A stretch of 27,369 nucleotides of DNA from JAAYCB01 sp012744395 (lineage in GTDB: Bacteria; Planctomycetota; Planctomycetia; Pirellulales; Thermoguttaceae): the NCBI GenBank assembly GCA_028703175.1, contig JAQVNJ010000086.1, positions 1 through 27,369 on the forward strand, read 5' to 3'. Shown one piece after another: positions 24,915-27,369 of the stretch. The position numbers and the translations under genes were made by a program. Each line of letters opens with the position of its first letter. Position 1 is the stretch's first letter. The notes under the pieces were generated by a model. That model saw only the letters and a list, made by a program, of their open reading frames with translations. It was not told the DNA's origin and made no database searches.

Positions 24915-26081
24915 ATGGTTGTTCACGGTCTGAAGGCACGCTGGGTTTTTCCAGTCGCGGGCGAGCCGCTCCGCGACGGCGTCGTCTGGATCGAAGGCGA
25001 CCGGATCGCCGCGATCGGAGAGGGCGGGCGGGCCGCCGGCGCGCGCGACCTGGGCGACGTGGCCATCCTCCCCGGCCTGGTCAACGCCCACGCGCACCTC
25101 GAACTGGGCGGTTTCTCGCAGCCAATCGGCCGGCCCGGCATCCCGTTCGTCGAGTGGCTTCGCGGCGTCACCGCGTCGCGGCGTTCGGGCCGTTACGATG
25201 CGGTCGCGGCGGTTCGCCGGGGATTGGCCGAGAGCAGCGCGGCGGGCGTTGCCGCGCTCGCCGAGATCGCCCAACCCGGCTGGCCCGAGCAGCTTTTCCG
25301 CCAGGCCGCCGACCGCTCTTCAGCCGCGGCTCGAATCGACGCGACCGTGTTCCTGGAACTGATTGGCCCGACGGCCGAGCGGGCGGCCGAGGCCCTGCGG
25401 CTGGCCGCGCGGCACATCGACCAAGGACAACGAGCCGGCGCCTGGCGCCCGGCCCTGAGTCCCCACGCGCCGTATAGCGCTGGTGCGGAGCTGGTGGAAC
25501 GTGCGTGCCGGCTTTCGGCCGAGCGGCACTTCCCCGTGGCAATGCACCTGGCCGAGTCGCGCGAAGAGCTGCAATTGCTGGAAACCGGCCGAGGGCCCTT
25601 GCGCGCGTTTCTTGAAAGCCTCGGCGCGTGGGCGGACCGCGCCGATCGCCGCCGGCGTCCGCGGGACTACCTGGAAATGCTGGCGGCGGCCGACCGGGCG
25701 CTGGTCGTGCATGGCAATTACCTCGCTCGGGACGAAATCGCATTCCTGGCCAGCCGGCGCGAAACGATGACCGTCGTCTACTGCCCGCGGACGCATGCCT
25801 GGTTCCAGCACACGGCCTACCCCCTCGAGGCGCTGCTTGCCGCGGGCGTTAGCGTGGCGCTGGGAACCGACTCGCGGGCGTCCTCTCCGAACCTGAATCT
25901 CCTGGAAGACGTCCGCTGCGCGATCCAGCGCCATCCAAGCGTGCCCAAGCCGAAGATTCTGGAACTTGCCACGCTCGGCGGCGCCCGGGCACTCGGGCTC
26001 GAGGCGGAGTTGGGCACGCTCGAGTCCGGCAAGCGGGCCGCCCTGGCGATCGTCCCGCTGGGTCGGGCTCCATTTCAGTAA
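24915..26081 (+). CDS. Amidohydrolase family protein, candidate aminodeoxyfutalosine deaminase
   Basis: A 388-aa metal-dependent hydrolase of the cytosine-deaminase/chlorohydrolase branch. ILPGLVNAHAHLELGG carries the HxH metal pair (H59, H61). SPHAPYS, AMHLAES and VVHGNYL supply further His residues, and GTDSRASSPNLNLLEDVR holds the catalytic Asp. The N- and C-terminal strands form the composite beta-sandwich typical of the family (VVWIEGDRIAAIG; LGTLESGKRAALAIV). In several bacteria that use the futalosine route, an enzyme of this superfamily (MqnX) deaminates aminodeoxyfutalosine. With mqnA and mqnC about 3.2 kb upstream this is a reasonable guess, not proven. Other deaminases of purine- or triazine-like compounds are alternatives. 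The ATG follows the permease stop by two bases, so it is in that operon. Confidence 0.85.
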   Translation: MVVHGLKARWVFPVAGEPLRDGVVWIEGDRIAAIGEGGRAAGARDLGDVAILPGLVNAHAHLELGGFSQPIGRPGIPFVEWLRGVTASRRSGRYDAVAAVRRGLAESSAAGVAALAEIAQPGWPEQLFRQAADRSSAAARIDATVFLELIGPTAERAAEALRLAARHIDQGQRAGAWRPALSPHAPYSAGAELVERACRLSAERHFPVAMHLAESREELQLLETGRGPLRAFLESLGAWADRADRRRRPRDYLEMLAAADRALVVHGNYLARDEIAFLASRRETMTVVYCPRTHAWFQHTAYPLEALLAAGVSVALGTDSRASSPNLNLLEDVRCAIQRHPSVPKPKILELATLGGARALGLEAELGTLESGKRAALAIVPLGRAPFQ

Positions 26082-26270
26082 GAGCGAGTGGAACCCGGCA
26101 CGAGGGGACTTGCCGTCCGAGCGCTCGACCGGCGATGATGTACCCATGGTTGCTTGCGTTTGAATCCCGCCAACTCCGCCTCTGAAGGTGCGCAACAGGT
26201 GTTCTCGAATCAGGCAACCCCAATTCGCCAAGAAGCCAGGAGTTTTCAACGGCCCACTCCGATTCCGCCC

Positions 26271-27218
26271 ATGCCATGCCTGTTGATCCACGACCGCCGC
26301 TTTCTCGACCACGATCCCGGCCGAGGGCATCCGGAATGTCCCCAGCGGCTTGCGGCCGTGCTTGAGGGGCTGCGGTCGGCGGGGCTCGCCGGCCGGCTGC
26401 GGCCGATCGCGTTCCGCCAGGCCGCCGCCGACGAGCTCGCCCTGGTCCACGAGCCGGCCTACGTGGACCTTGTGCGGCTGATGTGCGACGAAGGGTTCAC
26501 CTCGATCGGCTCGGACGACACGCGGCTTTGCGCCCAGAGCTACGATGTGGCGGCGCTGGCGGCCGGTGGAGCAATCGCGGCCTGCGACGCCGTCATGGCC
26601 GGGACGGCGCGGCGGGCGTTCTGCGCCGTCCGGCCCCCGGGCCACCATGCCCAGGCCGATCGAGCGATGGGCTTCTGCCTGTTCAACAACGCGGCGATTG
26701 CCGCCGCGCACCTCCGCCGCCGACACGGGCTTGAGCGCGTGGCGATTGTCGATTTCGACGCGCACCACGGCAACGGCACCCAGAGTGTTTTTGAGTCTTG
26801 CGCAAGCGTCTTCTATATCAGCATCCACGAGCGGCCCGGTTCGATCGACTTTCCCGGCAGCGGCCAGGCCGACGAGGTTGGCACGGGACCCGGTCGCGGC
26901 TCCACGCTCAACGTGCCCCTGAGCCGCGGCGCCGGCGACGCCGAATACCGAGCGGCGATCGAGCGGGAAATCCTCCCGGCGCTCCGCGGCTTCCGCCCGG
27001 AGATGCTGCTGCTGAGCGCCGGCTTCGACGCTTTGGCGGCTGACGCGATCTCGCACCTTGCGCTGGAGCCGGAGTCGTTCGGCTGGATCACCGAGCAGCT
27101 GCTGACGGCCGCCGACCCTTACACAGGGGGCCGAGTTGTCAGTGTCTTGGAAGGCGGCTATGCGCTCGACTGCCTCGGTGCGGCCGCTGCCCGGCACGTC
27201 GCCGCGCTGCTGGGTTGA
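26271..27218 (+). CDS. Histone deacetylase / AcuC / AphA family deacetylase
   Basis: A 315-aa zinc deacetylase. HPECPQRLAAV near residue 20 and RPPGHHA (121-127, with the catalytic His pair 125/126) come first. GFCLFNNAAIAA follows, then DFDAHHGNGTQ with zinc ligands D161, D163 or H165 as aligned in the family. SAGFDA (D253) and LEGGYAL (transition-state Tyr297) complete the active site, so it is probably active. Bacterial members remove acyl groups from proteins, polyamines or small molecules; the substrate is unknown. I start at ATG 26271 (MPCLLIHDRRFLDHDPG), the family's usual beginning. The frame is open to an ATG at 26154, but that extension shows no homology, and neither start has a clear ribosome site. 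A 189-nt gap with no other feature precedes it. Confidence 0.92.
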   Translation: MPCLLIHDRRFLDHDPGRGHPECPQRLAAVLEGLRSAGLAGRLRPIAFRQAAADELALVHEPAYVDLVRLMCDEGFTSIGSDDTRLCAQSYDVAALAAGGAIAACDAVMAGTARRAFCAVRPPGHHAQADRAMGFCLFNNAAIAAAHLRRRHGLERVAIVDFDAHHGNGTQSVFESCASVFYISIHERPGSIDFPGSGQADEVGTGPGRGSTLNVPLSRGAGDAEYRAAIEREILPALRGFRPEMLLLSAGFDALAADAISHLALEPESFGWITEQLLTAADPYTGGRVVSVLEGGYALDCLGAAAARHVAALLG

Positions 27219-27233
27219 CCGGAAGGAACCGGT
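27218..27233 (+). terminator. Hairpin at the end of the deacetylase gene
   Basis: ACCGG (27218-27222) and CCGGT (27229-27233) pair around AAGGAA, starting within the stop codon. No T-run follows. The remaining window to 27369 is AT-richer, has a second short stem (TGCGGA/TCCGCA at 27343-27360), and shows no gene. Confidence 0.3.
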
Positions 27234-27369
27234 GATTGGTCGGCCTCGCTTACGCGTTTTGAAGTTGCGCCTCGGATGTTAATTTAGAGAAGCTTCGTAG
27301 TGTAGGTTAGACAAAAAAGACTCCTTCCACTCGACCCGTAGGTGCGGATATGATTCCGCAGTGTATTCA

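Noticed and set aside
22591..24939. 782-codon minus-strand open frame
   Set aside because: It is antisense to the permease-protease fusion and the end of the ABC ATPase. Its composition (His, Arg, Asp, Gln-rich) is typical of a shadow frame.

Overview
The window is GC-rich, gene-dense bacterial chromosome. Its gene content points to a planctomycete, most likely near Pirellulales; this is an inference from gene families, since no rRNA is present. The evidence is a secreted PQQ-type propeller protein with 'WP..RG'-like motifs, a DUF1080 (3-keto-disaccharide hydrolase) protein, a Tat-exported Gfo/Idh/MocA oxidoreductase, a MerR-type HTH fused to a receiver domain, an SMC with an LSGGEKTMTC signature, and futalosine-pathway menaquinone genes. 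I see no tRNA, rRNA, CRISPR array, transposase or integrase.

Left block (1-8296, all on the minus strand). In transcription order: a CehA/McbA-like secreted protein whose metal motif looks degraded; an OleB/haloalkane-dehalogenase-like hydrolase that overlaps a QueD/PTPS-like gene by 8 nt; a Tat-signal Gfo/Idh/MocA oxidoreductase; a DUF1080 protein; and a large double-propeller PQQ-like protein that runs off the left edge. The last three fit a periplasmic sugar-oxidation/hydrolysis theme.

Central block (8606-17782, plus strand). A CbpA-type DnaJ overlaps a single ORF fusing RnpA (RNase P protein) to YidD (membrane insertion factor). Next comes a lipoprotein combining a FlgI-like (flagellar P-ring) region with HEAT-like repeats, then full-length SMC. 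About 920 nt without a recognisable gene follow, containing two mutually exclusive hairpins, and then the HTH-receiver regulator. A perfect 12-bp-stem hairpin separates that regulator from a convergent AAA ATPase with a winged-helix-like N-terminal region (17980-19452, minus strand).

Right block (19894-27218, plus strand). mqnA and mqnC overlap, with mqnC probably starting at TTG. They are followed by an ABC exporter ATPase, an ABC-2 permease fused to a CPBP intramembrane protease, an amidohydrolase that could be the aminodeoxyfutalosine deaminase (MqnX), and a class-II-type deacetylase. The ATPase/permease pair overlaps by ATGA, and the amidohydrolase starts 2 nt after the permease stop, so these three are probably one operon.

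The most notable items are the in-frame rnpA-yidD fusion, the FlgI-HEAT lipoprotein next to smc, the permease-protease fusion, the HTH-receiver regulator with its switch-like upstream region, and several perfect palindromes between genes. I found no clear multi-gene defence or mobile system.
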